From positions 1-41,674 of IMG/VR virus record IMGVR_UViG_3300033146_002252: 41,674 bases of DNA; one strand, 5' to 3'. Both the position numbers and the translations under genes were made by a program. Origin of the DNA: a virus. Below the pieces are notes generated by a model. That model was not told where the DNA came from, did not search any database, and was given only the letters and a program-made list of their open reading frames with translations. Positions 40,494-41,674 of the stretch are shown here, piece after piece (the stretch's first letter is position 1; every line of letters begins with the position of its first letter).

Positions 40494-41267
40494 ATGAAAG
40501 TAATAGATTTTGAAAAAATGTTTATCGAACGTGAAGAGTTAAATAAAAAAATAAAACAAGCTGGGGCTTGTAAAAAGGAATATAAAAAACTCATAAAAGC
40601 AACAACAGAAGAAGACTATATATATATTATTCAAGACAATTTTTATTGGTTTAATGAAAATATATTAAAACAATTTGATTATAGTTCTAATTTTTATGAA
40701 GGTATTGCTGTTGTTAAAAAAGATGGTAAATGGGGTTATCTCAAACCTGATGGAGCAATGCTTACCAGATTTGAGTTTGATTATTGTTATAATTTCTTTG
40801 AAGGATTCGCAAGAGTTAGAAACGATGACAAATGTGGTTATATTAAATCTGATGGAACAATGCTTACAGGATTTGATTTTGATGATTGTCTTGTTTTCAA
40901 AGATGGGTTCTCAAAAGTAAAAAAAGATGGTAAATGGGGTTATATTAAATCTGATGGAACAATGCTTACCAGATTTGAGTTTGATGAATGTTATTATTTC
41001 TATAAAGGATTTGCCGTTGTTAAAGAAGATGGTAAATATGGTTATATTAAATCTGATGGAACAATGCTTACTGATATAATATTTGATGTTTGTTCTGATT
41101 TCTATAATGGATATCCAAAGATTAAAAAAGATGGTAAATCTGATGGAACGATGCTTACAGGTTTAGAGTTTGATGATGGTTATTATTTCAATGGAGGATT
41201 TGCAAGGGTTAAAAAAAATGGTAAATGGGGTTATATTGATACTCAAGGAAATTTTACAGCTGAATAA
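40494..41267 (+). CDS. Tandem WG-repeat protein 4
   Basis: A 257-residue protein with the N-terminal module (MKVIDFEKMF, QAGACKKEYKKLIKATTEED) and six WG units, one of which has lost W-G-Y-I-K by an in-frame 15-base deletion near 41138 (it reads KKDGKSDGTML). One unit is KCG. The tail is DTQGNFTAE. Own promoter and GAGGTG ribosome site. The deletion has kept the frame, which suggests selection for an intact protein. Confidence 0.87.
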   Translation: MKVIDFEKMFIEREELNKKIKQAGACKKEYKKLIKATTEEDYIYIIQDNFYWFNENILKQFDYSSNFYEGIAVVKKDGKWGYLKPDGAMLTRFEFDYCYNFFEGFARVRNDDKCGYIKSDGTMLTGFDFDDCLVFKDGFSKVKKDGKWGYIKSDGTMLTRFEFDECYYFYKGFAVVKEDGKYGYIKSDGTMLTDIIFDVCSDFYNGYPKIKKDGKSDGTMLTGLEFDDGYYFNGGFARVKKNGKWGYIDTQGNFTAE

Positions 41268-41296
41268 AATAAATTCAAAAAAATAATTCAAAAAAT

Positions 41297-41325
41297 TTGA
41301 CAAAACTAATAAGTTGTGCTATAAT
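41297..41325 (+). promoter_or_regulatory. Promoter of tandem WG copy 5
   Basis: TTGACA, 17 bp, TATAAT preceded by TGC, as in the other tandem copies, in front of the frameshifted gene. Confidence 0.8.
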
Positions 41326-41371
41326 TCATTTGTAGTTGATTGATGTTTATAATTTTTATGAGGTGTTTAAA

Positions 41372-41674
41372 ATGAAAGTAGTAGATTTTGAAACAATGTT
41401 TATCGAACGTGAAGATTTTGATAAAAAAATAAAACAAGCTGGGGCTTGTAAAAAGGAATATAAAAAACTCATAAAACAACAACGGAAGAAGACTATATTC
41501 AAATAATACAAGACAATTTTAATTGGTTTAATGAAAATATATTAAAACAATTTGATTATTGTTCTAATTTCAATGAAGGATTTGCAATGGTTCAAAAAGA
41601 TGACAAATGTGGTTATATTAAATCTGATGGAACAATGCTTACCAGATTTGAGTTTGATGATTGTCTTGTTTTCA
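41372..41674 (+). pseudogene. Tandem WG copy 5, frameshifted and cut by the window edge
   Basis: Starts MKVVDFETMF with the family's N-terminal module, then loses one base: between 41476 and 41477 a G present in copies 1-4 is missing, changing KATTEED to KQQRKK and giving a stop at 41504-41506. In the restored frame the sequence is open and family-like to the window end (IIQDNFNWFNEN, then KCGYIKSDG). Either a true pseudogene or a base-call error. Confidence 0.8.

Noticed and set aside
1-41674. tRNA genes, other structured RNAs and insertion sequences
   Set aside because: Reading the gaps by eye I found no tRNA cloverleaf, riboswitch or transposase; a covariance-model scan would be needed to exclude small RNAs.

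Overview
This window is a piece of a large, very AT-rich tailed-phage genome of the T4-like (contractile-tail) type. The evidence is a gp25-type baseplate wedge protein, a gp19-type tail tube protein, a UvsX-type recombinase, a gp41/DnaB-type helicase, an anaerobic ribonucleotide reductase pair (NrdD/NrdG) and a free-standing EDxHD homing endonuclease. The host is probably a low-GC bacterium that grows without oxygen at least part of the time, because the only reductase seen is the class III enzyme. I cannot name the host.

Layout. 1-5.8 kb: structural and recombination genes on both strands, several with a T4-late-like box (TATAAATA or close variants) 31-35 nt before the start codon. 5.8-12.2 kb: helicase, homing endonuclease, nrdG, nrdD. 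12.2-22.6 kb: a metabolic and repair block with nicotinamidase, nicotinate phosphoribosyltransferase, NAD synthetase and an NMN/NaMN-adenylyltransferase-like protein, i.e. the enzyme types for a whole nicotinamide-to-NAD+ Preiss-Handler route. The same block holds an HD/CoaD-like fusion, an HU protein, a very short NADAR-like protein, an Rnl5-type RNA ligase and a DHH phosphoesterase. 22.6-26 kb: a minus-strand operon of small genes including a dephospho-CoA kinase. 26.1-29.7 kb: a pentapeptide-repeat protein, a possible primase-fold protein, a RlaP-like nucleotidyltransferase and an exported glucosaminidase.

29.7 kb to the end is an accessory region dominated by WG-repeat proteins (34-residue repeats): eight intact genes, one frameshifted copy at the window edge, and a 1.5-kb graveyard of decayed copies. 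Between them lie G/T-rich 27-bp minisatellites and two 331-bp direct-repeat blocks. Each block carries four copies of a TAAGTACTTGAAATCATTG-type element at identical spacings (95, 90 and 82 bp). The last five WG genes form a tandem family in which every copy has its own near-perfect promoter (TTGACA, 17 bp, TATAAT).

How it works together. Two promoter classes fit a T4-style program: host-type promoters, mostly TTGACA-N14-TGN-TATAAT, in front of metabolic and accessory genes, and late boxes in front of structural genes. The NAD block would rebuild NAD+ from nicotinamide, the product of NADase-type host defences. With the NADAR-like and RNA ligase genes it could be a phage NAD/ADP-ribose repair system; this role is inference. 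The strongest candidates for something undescribed are the phage Preiss-Handler cluster, the tandem single-promoter WG family with its relics, and the paired constant-spacing repeat blocks.
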